A stretch of DNA of 64,000 nucleotides from Impatiens glandulifera (GCF_907164915.1 NC_061864.1:2654389-2718388), one strand, 5' to 3'; positions 11,961 to 23,850 are shown, counted from the stretch's first letter. Translations and numbers: made by a program. Notes: generated by a model from the letters alone, not told the origin.

Positions 11961-12628
11961 TTAAATGATACTTAAAAAAAAAACTAAACTTATATTAATC
12001 AATTGAGCAACTTAATGATCATTCTTATTTGAAATTACTAAAATTCTGGCTCAGGTGATAATAGAGGTTAAGTAAAAATTAAATGAATCATTCTCATTTG
12101 AAACATGTTAAATTAGAGTGAGATCATGTTATGAGTGAGTTACCTTCCAACAAATAATATAAACTAAAATTTCCCTCCTACTAATATTATATCTATTCAA
12201 AATAGATTTTAATTAAATTATATATAAAAAATCATAACCAAGTAAGCTATGAATAATACAATTAACCTATTAACCAAAACTGCTTGGTTATATCCTTATA
12301 TTAGGTTCCATTATTAAGACAAATTTGGTATGACTGAATTATTTTTGTGAATATAACTTAAATTGGAAAAACTGAACCACCACCAATGGTAAGAATTGCA
12401 GGAAATGTGATTGAGACTTCTTAAATATTATCGTAAGAATATTTATATTTATATTTTGTCAAATTATTTAACTCGAAATCATGGAATAGTTTGACTAGTA
12501 AGCAATCTCTGATATGTTTTAAGAATATCATAGCTCTTTATGTATCATTGAGTAGTTATATAGAATTTACAAATATTAACATTTTTTTAAAAAAAGAAGC
12601 AAACAAACATACTACAGAATTTTCATTA

Positions 12629-12656
12629 AACAAACAAACAAACAAACAAACAAACA
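12629..12656 (+). repeat. (CAAA)n microsatellite
   Basis: About seven tandem CAAA units roughly 100 bases downstream of the stop of gene B. Confidence 0.9.
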
Positions 12657-12759
12657 TAAAAATAGAAATAAACACAGGTGGTTAATTAATTTGAAAGAGC
12701 ATAACACTGAACGACAGAATAGAAGGGGGATCAATCGTGATATTGCAGCAGGCGGTGGT

Positions 12760-14291
12760 TTAGGGTTTACGGTTGGAGTCACCACCAGGCGTCAAAGTAC
12801 CCATCCATGTGGGCGGCAGCATACCGGTCTGCTCCTGAACCGTCTGAAACAGAGGAGGCAACATTCGATAAACCCCCGCTACCTCCTTCATCGCGCCACC
12901 CCCACCGCCCTCGCCAGACGCATCCGATCCGCCGCCGGCACCTGTCCAGATACTTATCTTAGGCTGGAGACCCTTCACGGCGTCTGCGTTAATACGAGCA
13001 ATGTCGACGAACATTCCATTTGAGATCATGAGGTAATCGCGGAGGGCATTGTAGTTCCCGCCGAGGGCTTCGAGAAGGGTACGAAGATACGTCCCCTGAG
13101 CTTGGGCCAACGCCATCAGCCCCTCCGCCTCTTTCTTCTTCGTGTAGAAGTCCGCTTCCGCCGATTGCTGCCGTGCGAACAGCGATGCTTCGGCCGTCGC
13201 TTTTTGGGCGTCGGCTTCTCTTTCCTTCACGTATAGAGCCGCCTCTGCTTCCTTCTGTTTCTTATACAATTCCCAGTTCGCTTGTTGCACCTTGGTTTCG
13301 TATTCAACGCTGGCCTTACTCAAGAACTCGGCCTTGAGCTTCTCAGTCATGGTCAAGGCATTCATCATCTCAACCTCCCTCTGTAATTCCGCATCCCTCA
13401 GAGCCACCGCCTTGGCCGCCTCCACCTCCGCCACCTGCGCCTCCCTAGACCACTTAGCCTTCTTCTTCGCCAAATCGGAATTAGCCTCTGCAACCTCCGC
13501 CTCCCTTTGGTTCTCGAACACCTTCACCTCCGTCTTCACCCTTATCTCCTCCTTCTTCCCATCCCCCTGTCTCTGGGTGGATACGATCCTCGTCTCTGCA
13601 TCGATCTGAGCCGCGTTCTGCAGCGTCTTCCCTTCTCTCAGCTTGGATCCTATCTCACCCTTCATCCTAGCCTCCGCCACGTCAACCCTGGCCTGGTTGG
13701 CGGCTTCCATCTGAGTCTTTTGCCCTAGGTACGAGAAGTATTCGTGCCCGGGGACGTCGACCAATTGCTTGACATTGGCATTGTAGATCAATAGTCCGAA
13801 CTGGTTCAACTCCAATTGCACCTGTATGTAAATTTAAATTTAAATAATTAATCGAATGTAAAACCCCTCCTTTTCGATCCTCCAATTAATAATACCTTTT
13901 GGAAGACCTCCTCCTTGAACTCTTTGGTTCCACGGAAAACCTCCTCCATGGTCATGGAAGCGGCAAGGACACGAGTCTCTCCTTCAATGATACCCTGAAC
14001 GAGCTCCTTGACATGTTTGGAGAGCTTGTCGTGAGGGGAGATGAGCTTAGCGTACTTGACAAGGCTGTCGTCGTCGTCGATCCGAGGACCGATGGTGAAG
14101 ACGGCGGGAAGGACGAAGGGAAGCTTCTCGGCACTCATGGCCTGAACCTCGAAGGTGTAGTTGACCGGAGAAACGTCGAAGACGGCGTAGGACTGACCGG
14201 GCATGACCCATGCCTTCTTGGCGATCTTGATGTCGGAGATGCCGACGCCGGTGATCACCAGGTACTCCGAAGCGCTCGCTACTTTGTACAT
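12760..14291 (-). CDS. FLOT: Flotillin-like protein B
   Basis: Two exons (13896-14291 and 12760-13821) with a 74-base intron give 485 residues, close to the usual plant flotillin length. The SPFH domain includes [20 protein letters not shown] and [19 protein letters not shown]. The second exon opens with [20 protein letters not shown] and continues through the EA-rich coiled coil ([20 protein letters not shown]). It then reads [20 protein letters not shown], a Gly-rich linker and the [12 protein letters not shown] tail. It is expected on the cytosolic face of plasma-membrane microdomains and in endocytosis. Codon use is strongly G/C-ending, in sharp contrast to the AT-rich surroundings, and this creates long antisense open frames. 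It is very similar to gene C, including most of the intron. Confidence 0.95.
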
Positions 14292-14358
14292 TTTTATTAT
14301 TATAATTAATTAGCTATATGTTCCAATTCAGGCCGGTCTACCTGTTAATGTTTATGAG

Positions 14359-14393
14359 GCTATATATATATATATACACGTTTTTGGGTAATT
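14359..14393 (-). promoter_or_regulatory. Promoter block of flotillin-like gene B
   Basis: An alternating TA tract that can serve as TATA box is followed upstream (minus strand) by an ACGTG core and taattacccaaaaacg. The same block, nearly base for base, lies at the same place before gene C (21591-21620), so it is conserved promoter sequence. The start codon is about 70 bases away. Confidence 0.6.
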
Positions 14394-14529
14394 AAGATGT
14401 CTAATTAATAAGCTGTTTATTTCCAATATTTTTATTCATTATTTTATAATTATAATTAGCTTCTCTTATCACGATTATTTAATTTTAATCTAAACTATTA
14501 AGATTATCTTGCGAAATTTACAAATATAA

Positions 14530-14533
14530 CAAA

Positions 14534-14567
<34 letters not shown>

Positions 14568-14568
14568 T
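14530..14568 (+). repeat. (AAT)n microsatellite
   Basis: About 12 AAT triplets upstream of flotillin-like gene B. Confidence 0.9.
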
Positions 14569-14883
14569 ATTTTTAAAGTTTAAAATTCTTAATAAATCAC
14601 GAATAATATATTAAAATAAAAAATAAAACATTCTAATTTCACATTTTATTCAATTTGGTAAGACAACTTATTTTCTCACATATTTTTTCCAAATGAATAT
14701 TATCTCGTGACTTTACACTTTAATTTTGGTACACTTTAATTTTAATCAATCAAATATTTGATTCATATTTTTAAAATTTGGCATCGTAACCTTACACTAT
14801 GGTTAATCAGATTCATATTTTTTAACCAATTTCAATTGATGTCGGTCTATTATCCTCCAGCAAACTAATTTCAATCACACTTG

Positions 14884-15096
14884 ATTAAAGTGTTGTACTT
14901 ATTTTATTATGTTGTAAATTTAAAACATATATATAACATTTTTTATTTTATTTTTAACCGTTTTAAATTTATGGACGGGTCAACCCACATTCCAACTCAA
15001 GTATCTATTTACTCTCACATATATATATATTCAAATTAACCACAGTTCTCGACCCGACAATTCGGACAATATATATATTAAATATTAATGTTTCAT

Positions 15097-15102
<6 letters not shown>
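14884..15102 (+). repeat. Dispersed copy of the tRNA-headed repeat, 3' of its head
   Basis: Matches the body of the 16961-18680 array: gttgtactt...ttattatgttg, then tttatttttaaccgtttta, a ggacgggtcaaccc stretch, ctctcacatatatata and ctcgacccgacaat. The tRNA-like head is only partly preserved. A matching copy sits at the same place relative to gene C (21985-22275). Confidence 0.75.

Positions 15103-15191
<89 letters not shown>
15103..15191. repeat. (TA)n microsatellite, ~44 units
   Basis: An uninterrupted alternating TA run of about 89 bases ending the dispersed repeat copy. It can form cruciform or slipped structures and is likely length-variable. The open frame across it is only TyrIle coding. 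Confidence 0.95.
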
Positions 15192-15193
<2 letters not shown>

Positions 15194-15860
15194 AGTAATG
15201 CACCAGTATTTCATCAAATCTTGAAGACTTTGAAAAATATAACCCACCTAAAGTCTCCTAAATATATCTCCATTCCATTATGTAACAATATTAACCATTG
15301 ACCTTTTTTTAAAATTAAAAACAATCATAAAATCGATGATATTAATTGTGGAGTCCTACGTGCTAATTTACAGAGAAAATGAATTGTAGTTATATATAAT
15401 ATTGAAGATAAATTGGTCAACTAGTTATATTACAATATAATATAACCCGGCCTTCATTTTATAATTTTGATGAATGGACTAAATGAACCTAAGGTAAAGT
15501 CATGGTAAATTATTATTACATTATGTAACATGTAATTTCCGTTGCTATTTGGTGACTTGTGAAAATGATTCGTGCCATTTCTGAGTAAGAATGTACATAG
15601 GGTCAATTGTACATGATAATATTCTTCTTTCAGATATATATATATTTTGAATAATTAATGTAAAAAATAACCTCAATTGGATCGTCCACATATAATAATA
15701 GAGTGCGTACGTAAATTTCCCAGAAGTTGTCTTCGAATTCATTAAAGTAAACAACTCAATTCGATAGAATATCCAGTTAAATATTTAATATGATATTAAT
15801 TATACTTTTTCATGTGGCCAAATGTCAAAAACAAACAATCAAATACGCGGATTTTAAAAT
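15192..15860. repeat. Left copy of the segmental duplication flanking gene B
   Basis: Several blocks recur near gene C: ggagtaatgca...catcaaatcttgaagac at 15192 (second copy 22519), gtgaaaatgatt near 15560 (second copy about 22940), and a block with cccagaagttgtcttc and taaacaac at 15715-15760 (second copy about 24805-24845). Between the blocks the sequence is diverged and AT-rich. Confidence 0.65.
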
Positions 15861-16960
15861 TCTCTTACCGCTGGCTCAATATAGAGTTGAATTGAATTTG
15901 GTTATTTAAAAAAAAATATTATTCAAGCACATTCAATTTATTCTAAAATACTTTTAATATTATTCAGTTTGAGAGAGAGAAAAGTACGATTGAGTAGTTG
16001 CAAATAGTGGATTAGTTTGATTTAGCTTATAATCAAGCACATTCAATTTATTCTCAAATAATTTTAATATTATTCAATATGTTTGATTAAGTTTATATGC
16101 TACCTTATTTTTTTTATATTAGTATAATAATTAATAATTAATATTATATATGTATGATATTATATATATATTTAAATATATTTTTATTAAATTATCAATT
16201 TTTTATTATACTATATATTTTAAAATTTAATGTCTTATATTTAAAATAAAAAAAAAAATTATTAACTTAATTTTTATATATTAATAAATTACTAAGTTAT
16301 AAAAAACATTTATTTTAAAATAAATTATATAAATATATTAGTTTCGATAAGTTTTTATTAATTTATAATTTTAAATTTTAATTAAAATAATTAAATAAAA
16401 AATAAGAAACCATTTTTATTTTTTATGCATTATTTTTTTATTGTCTGATATTTATTCATTATAACTTTTTAAAAATTTAATCTATTCATATTTTTTAACA
16501 TTTATAGAGCTAAAAAAATATATAATATTATTAATTTATTTTTTATTTTATTTTAATTTTTCTAATATTTTGTATACAATTAATTATTTATAAAAATATA
16601 TTAAATTGAAGAGATATATATGTTTAAATTGGTGTATTTAGATAAAAATAAATTATGTATAAAAATAATAAAATGGTTTAAATTTAATTTTGTTATTATT
16701 ATAATAATAAAATATAAATAATAAATTTAATAGTTATATATGATTAAATAAATTTATAAGAAGATAAATAATCAAAAGAGAGGATAAATAAATAAATGAT
16801 AAATGAGAGGAAAAAAATGTTAGATTAAAAGTTTAAAGTTGATAAAAGAAGACACCTTAACAATTCATTATCAGGGCTCTTAAACATTTTAATAATAAAC
16901 TAGCACATGAATCTCTGGCAAATAATATAAAAAATCGTGAAAATTATTACGGTAAAAATG
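15861..16960. other. Extremely AT-rich spacer
   Basis: About 1.1 kb made almost wholly of A and T. It includes a duplicated phrase, aatcaagcacattcaattta, near 15924 and 16031. I see no gene. Confidence 0.6.
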
Positions 16961-18586
16961 TTTATGGGCGGGTTAACCCACAATCCGACCCAAATATCAA
17001 TTTACTCTCACATATATATTCAAATTAACCACAATTCTCGACCCGACAAACCGAACATTTTAAAAATTAAGCATCATTATTTATATATATATATATATAT
17101 ATATTAGTTAGTTAAAAAGTTGAACTTATATCGTTAAAATGTCTCGTATTCATCAAATTTGGTGTTGAATTTAAAATTTAAAGTGTTATTAGCTTAGTTG
17201 GTTAAAGGTTTGTACTTGTTTTTGTTAGGTTGCAAGTCTGAACCATACCTATAGCATTTTTAATTTTATTTTTAACTGTTTTAAGTTTATGGGCGGGTTA
17301 ATCCACAATCCGACCCAAGTATCCATTTACTCTCACATATATATCCAAATTAACCACAATTCTCGACCCGGCAAATAGGACACTTTAAAAATTAAGCATC
17401 ATTATATATATATATATATATATATTAGTTAGTTAAAAAGTTGAACTTATATTGTTAAAATGTCCTGCGTTCATCAAATTTGGTGTTGAATTTAAAATAT
17501 AAAGTATTATTAGCCTAGTGGGTTAAAGGGTTGTACTTGTTTTGTTAGGTTGCAAATCCGAACCATACCTATAGCATTTTTAATTTTATTTTTAACCGTT
17601 TTAAGTTTATGGGTAGGTCAACCCATAATCCGACTCAAGTATCCATTTACTCTCACATATATATCCAAATTAAACACAGCTCTCGACCCGGTAATCCGGA
17701 CATTATTATATATATATATATATATTAGTTAGTTAAAAAGTTGAACTTATATTGTTAAAATATCTCGCGTTCATCAAATTTGGTATTGAATTTAAAATAC
17801 AAAATGTTATTAGCCTAGTAGGTTAAAGGGTTGTACATGTTTTGTTAGGTTGCAAGTTCGAACCATACTTATTGTATTTTTAATTTTATTTTTAACCGTT
17901 TTAAGTTTATGGGTGGGTTAACCCATAATCCGACCTAAGTATCCATTACTCTCACATATATATCTAAATTAACCACAACTTCTCGACCCAGCAAACCGGA
18001 CACTTTAAAAATTAAGCATCATTATATATATAAAAATTAGTTAGTTAAAAAGTTGAACTTATATTGTTAAAATGTCACACATTCATCAAATTTAGTGTTG
18101 AATTTAAAATATAAAGTGTTATTAGTCTAGTTGGTTAAATGTTTGTACTTGATTTGTTAGGTTGCAAGTCCGAAACCATACCTATAGCATTTTTAATTTT
18201 ATTTTTAACCGTTTTAAGTTTATGGGGGGGTCAACCCACAATCCGACTCAAGTATTTAATTACTCTCACATATATATCCAAATTAAACACAGCTCTCGAC
18301 CTGGCATCCGAACACTTTAAAAATTAAGCAGCATTATATATATATATATATATATATATTAGTTAGTTAAAAAGTTGAACTTATATTGTTAAAATGTCCC
18401 ATGTTTATCAAATTTGATGTTGAATTTAAAATATAAATATTATTAGCCTAATTAGTTAAAGTGTTGTGTTTGTTTTGTTATGTTGTAAGTTCGAACCATA
18501 CCTATAGTAGTTTTAATTTTATTTTTAACCGTTTTAAATTTATGGGAGGGTCAACCCACAATCCGATTCAAGTATTCATTTACTCT

Positions 18587-18617
<31 letters not shown>

Positions 18618-18680
18618 TCACAACTCTCGACCCGGCAATCCGGACACTTTAAAAATTAAGCATCATTATATATATATAAT
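16961..18680 (+). repeat. Tandem array of ~300-325-bp units with a tRNA-like head
   Basis: Five full units and one partial one, starting at about 16961, 17286, 17606, 17906, 18219 and 18539 when phased on tttatggg. Each unit contains a (TA)n run, then tagttagttaaaaagttgaa, an A-box-like tagcctagttggttaaag and, about 46 bases later, a B-box-like gcaagttcgaacc. A shared body follows: tttttaaccgttttaag, a ggtcaacccacaatccga stretch and ctcgacccgg. A and B boxes at tRNA spacing point to a tRNA-derived SINE or tRNA-like repeat that has become a local satellite. Single dispersed copies at 14884 and 21985 lie beside genes B and C. Confidence 0.85.
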
Positions 18681-18689
18681 CCTATTACA

Positions 18690-19129
18690 TCAAAATAGAC
18701 TCTATGTATAATTTATAAGCAAATATAGACTACTGCTAATTTTTTATTAAAATTTTTGAGGTAAGATTCATAAACAATTTAATTATAAATTTTTAATACA
18801 CCAAAATAGGTTCTGTAAAATTTATAAGCAAATTAAGAAAGAATAGTACATATATAGAAAATTAGGTAAGAATAGTACGTGTACAGAAAAATAGGTAGGG
18901 AAGGAATCATGCAAATATAGGAATAGAATTATAGAAAGAAAAAAAAAACTTCGTCAGAAACAATCCAACATATACGGATAATTGAATTATATATAATTTT
19001 AGTTGAGAAAATTGTTTTTGCAACATATATATTATTTTTTAATGAAGCGTTATTCACGTTAGAATTTTAACGGGTAATATGTGCAGAAAAAAATGTGGAC
19101 ATATTTGGGTTAAACTATCCTAATTATTT
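18690..19129. other. AT-rich spacer before intergenic block E copy 2
   Basis: It holds short duplicated phrases such as aagaatagtac...agaaaa(t)taggta near 18838-18895. No gene is visible. Confidence 0.5.
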
Positions 19130-19390
19130 TGTGGTGCACTATCTGGTTGAAGAGAAATCGTCGAATTTTCAATGTTCGTAGTCGTCTGATTCGTATCATT
19201 CATAATGCTATTATTATATCGTTTTTCGAAATTCGTTCAGTAAAGCCAGTAGAGTCTCGGGGAAGTTAATCGTTTTTTTCGAAAATTTACGAGTTTGATA
19301 ACTTATTTAGTACCGTTTTTCTTGTTTTCAATTTTTTATGTCATATTATGTCGTTATGTTTAAACGATTTTTTTCATTTTTAAGTTACAT
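19130..19390. repeat. Intergenic block E, copy 2 (3' of gene C)
   Basis: Clearly similar to 23590-23850 through gtagtcgtctgat, a ttcgttcag(t/g)aaa(g/a)cca run, tagagt(c/t)tc, gataactta and tgtcgttatgtttaaacg. Weakly similar to 11710-11960. The block looks like an old transposon or repeat fragment carried in the duplicated flotillin unit. Confidence 0.75.
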
Positions 19391-19981
19391 CAAACTTTAA
19401 AAAAAAATTACATTCAAAATCATAGTAGGAATCGCTGCAATATCATGTTTAATATATAGATATCATCTTTTAGATCTCTACATTTGATTGATTTTCCTCA
19501 TTCTCATTTTGATACACCAAAAAATGTTCAATAGTTTCAACTATATTTGAATACTCCTAGTTCTGTTATGTTTAAAGAAGAAGAATAAAGCCAACAATTG
19601 GGAGCTTCACCAAATTAAACTATAGGGTTACAATTGAACAGTATTAGACTCTATTAAGTGGTCTGTCTAACTCGGCTGGTAAGGGTAAGTTTCCGAGACC
19701 TATGGTGGGCAACTTTAAACTAGGGAAGTAGAAAAAAAAATCATTTTCAGTTTTGATTATAATAATTTTAAAAAATTAATTAATTCAGGAGATAATTGGA
19801 TAAACTCTGCTTATATATAAAAGGAAACCATATATAGTATTATATTGACATTTAAAATAAAAACATACACATGTTACAGAGTTTTCATTAAACAAAACAT
19901 AGGGTCTTGGTTTCATTTATTTGAAATACATTGGAATAGCATATATATATATATAGCAATCATGATATTGCAGTGGGTGGT
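19391..19981. other. Spacer 3' of flotillin-like gene C
   Basis: AT-rich DNA that must include the 3' UTR of gene C. No other feature is supported. Confidence 0.5.
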
Positions 19982-21505
19982 TTAGGGTTTGCGGGAGGAG
20001 TCTGTCGTCATAGTACCCATCCATGTGGGCGGCAGCATACCGGTCTGCTCATGAACCGTCTCAAACAGAGGCGGCAACATTCGATAAACCCCCGCTACTT
20101 CCTTCATCGCGCCACCTCCACCGACCGACGACGCGTCAGATCCGGCGCCGGCACCTGTCCAGATACTTATCTTGGGCTGGAGACCCTTGACGGCATTAGC
20201 GTTAATACGAGCAATGTCGGCGAACATTCCGTTAGTGATCATGAGGTAATCGCGGAGCGCATGGTAGTTCCCGCCGAGGGCGTCGAGAAGGGTTCGTAGA
20301 TACGTCCCCTGAGCCTGGGCCAACGCCATCAGCCCTTCCGCCTCTTTCTTCTTCGTGTAGAAGTCCGCTTCGGCCGCTTGCTGACGGGAGAACAGCGATG
20401 CTTCGGCCGTCGCTTTTTGGGCGTCGGCTTCTCTCTCTTTCACGTATAGAGCAGCCTCTGCTTCCTTCTGTTTATTGTACAATTCCCAGTTGGCTTGTTG
20501 CACCTTGGTTTCGTATTCAACGCTGGCCTTACTCAAGAACTCGGCCTTGAGCTTCTCAGTCATCGTCAAGGCATTCATCATCTCAACCTCCCTCTGCAAC
20601 TCCGCATCCCTCAGAGCCACTGCCTTGGCCGCCTCCACCTCCGCCACCTGCGCCTCCCTAGCCCACTTAGCCTTCTTCTTCGCCAAATCGGAATTAGCCT
20701 CTGCAATCTCTGCCTCCCTTTGGTTCTCGAACACCTTCACCTCCGTCTTCACCCTTATCTCTTCCTTCTTCCCATCCCCCTGCCTCTGGGTCGATACAAT
20801 CCTCGTCTCTGCATCGATCTTAGCCGCGTTCTGCAATGTCTGCCCTTCTCTCAGCTTGGATCCTATCTCACCCTTCATCCTGGCCTCCGCCACGTCGACC
20901 CTGGCCTGGTTGGCGGCTTCCATCTGAGTCTTTTGCCCTAGGTAAGAGAAGTATTCGTGCCCGGGGACATCCACCAATTGCTTGACATTGGCATTGTAGA
21001 TCAATAGTCCGAACTGGTTCAACTCCAATTGCACCTGTATGTAAATTTAAATTTAAATAATTAATTGAATGCAAAAGCCCCTACTTTTCGATCCTCCAAT
21101 TAATAATACCTTTTGGAAGACCTCCTCCTTGAACTCCTTGGTTCCACGGAAAACCTCCTCCATGGTCATGGAAGCGGCGAGGACACGAGTCTCTCCCTCA
21201 ATGATACCCTGAACGAGCTCCTTGACATGTTTGGAGAGCTTGTCGTGAGGAGAGATGAGCTTGGCGTACTTTAGGAGGCTGTCGTCGTCGTCGATTCGAG
21301 GACCGATGGTGAAGACGGCGGGAAGGACGAAGGGAAGCTTCTCGGCACTCATGGCCTGAACCTCGAAGGTGTAGTTGACCGGAGAAACGTCGAAGACGGC
21401 GTAGGACTGACCCGGAAGCACCCATGCCTTCTTTGCGATCTTGATGTCGGGGATGCCCACGCCGGTGATCACTAGGTACTCGGAAGCACTCGCTACTTTG
21501 TACAT
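19982..21505 (-). CDS. FLOT: Flotillin-like protein C
   Basis: Two exons (21110-21505 and 19982-21034) with a 75-base intron give 482 residues. Domain order matches gene B: an SPFH domain with [20 protein letters not shown] and [20 protein letters not shown], then an EA-rich coiled coil ([20 protein letters not shown]), [20 protein letters not shown], a Gly/Ser-rich linker and [14 protein letters not shown]. Differences from B are scattered single residues plus small length changes in the Gly-rich linker. The intron is nearly identical to that of B, which supports a recent duplication or gene conversion. The complete tail and intact frame suggest a working membrane-microdomain scaffold. Confidence 0.95.
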
Positions 21506-21590
21506 TTTTATGTTTTCTATGTAAATTTGAAAGAGAGAGAAGAATGTCTGGCTGTTGTGTTTTTTACATGCCCCGGTCTATCTAGTTTAC

Positions 21591-21620
21591 TTTATTTATA
21601 TACACGTTTTTGGGTAATTA
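21591..21620 (-). promoter_or_regulatory. Promoter block of flotillin-like gene C
   Basis: On the minus strand this reads taattacccaaaaacgtg followed by tatataaata, a very good TATA box about 90 bases before the start codon. The ACGTG core and the 5' half match the block upstream of gene B. Confidence 0.65.
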
Positions 21621-21639
21621 TAATGGTCCTGTTTGAAAG

Positions 21640-21984
21640 TTGGGTATGAAAAATAAAATATAATAATTTATCACAAACAAAAACAAACACTAATATCTTA
21701 TTGAATATTGATTTAAATGAAATAATATTTTGGTTTTTTTTTTTAAATTATGTATACAAATTTAATAATATTTATTCTTTCAAATTTAATTTCATTTCAA
21801 TTTCAAGTATTCTCATATAAACTCATTATAATAAATCACACTAATTTAAAGTTTAAACTTAAGCTTAACCACTAAAATATTAGAAGTACCTAAATTATCA
21901 CACTCAAAAGATAATGAGTTTAACATTTGGAAAACAATAATAGACTAGGGAGCGATGCACACGGATAAAAATATATTATTACAA
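21640..21984. other. Spacer upstream of gene C
   Basis: AT-rich, with no recognisable feature before the dispersed repeat copy. Confidence 0.5.
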
Positions 21985-22275
21985 CATTCCGCGTTCATTA
22001 AATTTGGTATTTATTTTAAAATATAAAATGTTATTAGCCTAGTTGTTTAACGAGTTGTACTTGTTTTGTTAAGTTGCGAGTGAAATATACATATAACATT
22101 TTTTATTTTATTTTTAACCGTTTTAAGTTTATGGGCGGGTCAACTCAGAATCCGACCCAAATATTTATTTACTCTCACATATATATCCAAATTAACCGCA
22201 ACTCTCGACCCGACAATCCGGACACTTTTAAAATTAAGCATCATATTTTATATATATATATATATATAAATAAGT
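21985..22275 (+). repeat. Dispersed copy of the tRNA-headed repeat near gene C
   Basis: Contains the head (ttattagcctagttg...gttgtacttgttttgtt), the ggcgggtcaactcagaatc body, actctcgacccgacaatc and a terminal TA run. The B box is damaged. Its place upstream of gene C mirrors the 14884 copy upstream of gene B. Confidence 0.8.
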
Positions 22276-22518
22276 TAAAAATGGATTAATTTTTAATTAT
22301 ATATTAATTGTTCTCTTATTAATATTTTAATCTTTTTAATCTAGATTTTATCCTCCTTTATTTTTATCTATATATGAACATTTTAACTTGTAAGCTTAAA
22401 GGGGTGTTGTTTATAATTATAATTATATATATATATATATATATTAAAGTCAGAATTATATTATTAGAAAGTTGACTTTGAATAAATGATATTAATATAT
22501 ATTTTATAAGAATAACAA

Positions 22519-22620
22519 TGGAGTAATGCATCAAATCTTGAAGACCGAAAAAAATAACTAAAGTCGCCTATATATATATATATATATATATATATGATTC
22601 CTTTCATTCCATTACTTCAA
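22519..22620. repeat. Right copy of the segmental duplication block (matches 15192)
   Basis: Shares ggagtaatgca, catcaaatcttgaagac, a taaagtc(t/g)cc run and ccattccatta with 15192-15300, directly after the TA run of the dispersed repeat as in the left copy. Confidence 0.75.
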
Positions 22621-23589
22621 ATTCTTAACATTAACACTTCACATTCTCGAATAAAATATTATTAACAATGACATTTTTAGAAAATAAAAAATTCATTAAA
22701 AAAAAAACATCTACAATGAAGGTAAATATACAAAATCCAATTTACTATTTGATCAATTTAAAATATTAAAAAAATGAAGGGGGAGGAAAGAAGTAATTAC
22801 TATTGAGTGTTATGTAGAATTTGCATTTTGTATTTATTTTTTTTATTTTTTTTGTCATGGTCAGTATTTTAAGTTAGAATTAACCTATGATATTTGTTTT
22901 TTTTTCTGTCAATTGAACTACTTTAATAAGTTGGTTAGTTGTGACCTGTGAAAATGATTATATATGTTGGTTGTAAATAAAGATGGGGTTAATTTATTCT
23001 TTAACTGTTTTAACTACATTATATACATTTAATTGTTTTTTATATATTTTATTGGATCTAATTTAATCATTTAGCACTAAATTGTTATAGAGAATTAAAA
23101 GAAAACAAAAATGAAGAGTGAGATAGATTTTTTTATATAACTTGTTTGGTTGCCATAAATAATTAAGCTGAGTCTTGTTATCTCACGTAATGTAAATGAT
23201 GCAGGGTCAACTTTGAAGATATTATGTCATCATTGCAAACAATTCTCCAGAACCTTCCAATAATTCAACTACTTTGTCAAATAATTTTTTATATTTTATT
23301 TTTTAAAATATCAGTAAAACATTTCAAAAACCATTCATATACAATAAACTATCCCTTCATTATCATATCTTTACGTATTTAGAAAATATGGATTAAAGTT
23401 AGTCACTATTCATGTGTTACGAAAAAGTTGAATCGATAGTCCACTTTTACATTATCGAGGGGTGATTAGTATTTTAAATTTTTTATACAATATTACTGAG
23501 ATTAATTAGGTGATGCCCGAATTTTTGGATAGTTGCTGAAAAGTTTTGATTGATGCGGCTGATATGATAGAACTACATATTTGAGTTTA

Positions 23590-23850
23590 TCATATCAATT
23601 ATTTTTTTGTGATCTATTTGGTTAGAGAGAAAATTGTCGAACTTTTAAATGATCGTAGTCGTCTGATGCCTATTAATCAAAATACAATAATACTATTATT
23701 ACGACGTTTCTGAGGTTCGTTCAGGAAAACCAATAGAGTTTCTGTCATTTTTCTCGAAGATTTACGTGTTCGATAACTTATTGAGTACCGTTTATTTATT
23801 TAATTTATTTTCATGTCAATATTTGTCGTTATGTTTAAACGGTCTTTTTC
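23590..23850. repeat. Intergenic block E, copy 3 (no flotillin gene beside it)
   Basis: Closely related to 19130-19390. In the two other places the block lies 0.6-0.8 kb from the 3' end of a minus-strand flotillin gene; here the following 1 kb has no flotillin sequence. Confidence 0.7.

Larger units (their letters stand above)
10230..12759. other. Intergenic DNA between flotillin-like genes A and B
   Basis: About 2.5 kb of AT-rich DNA. It holds the telomere-like tract, an 8-bp catatatt repeat at about 11201-11250, a copy of the intergenic block shared with 19.1 and 23.6 kb, and a (CAAA)n run at about 12629-12656. Open frames here are short and low-complexity. No gene is supported. Confidence 0.65.

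Noticed and set aside
13899..14309. Long antisense open frames across the flotillin exons (also 20475-20941, 9280-9501, 13292-13728)
   Set aside because: They are mirror images of the G/C-ending codon use of the flotillin genes. They repeat at the same place in each paralogue and have no family resemblance.
15005..15247. 80-codon minus-strand frame
   Set aside because: It is only Tyr-Ile repeats from the (TA)n microsatellite.
17190..17245. tRNA gene in the tandem array
   Set aside because: A and B boxes are present, but no acceptor stem or anticodon arm can be folded and the sequence drifts between copies; it is a tRNA-like repeat head.
16961..18680. CRISPR-like direct repeats
   Set aside because: Units are 300 bases or more and joined without unique spacers, in a plant nuclear genome; this is a satellite array.
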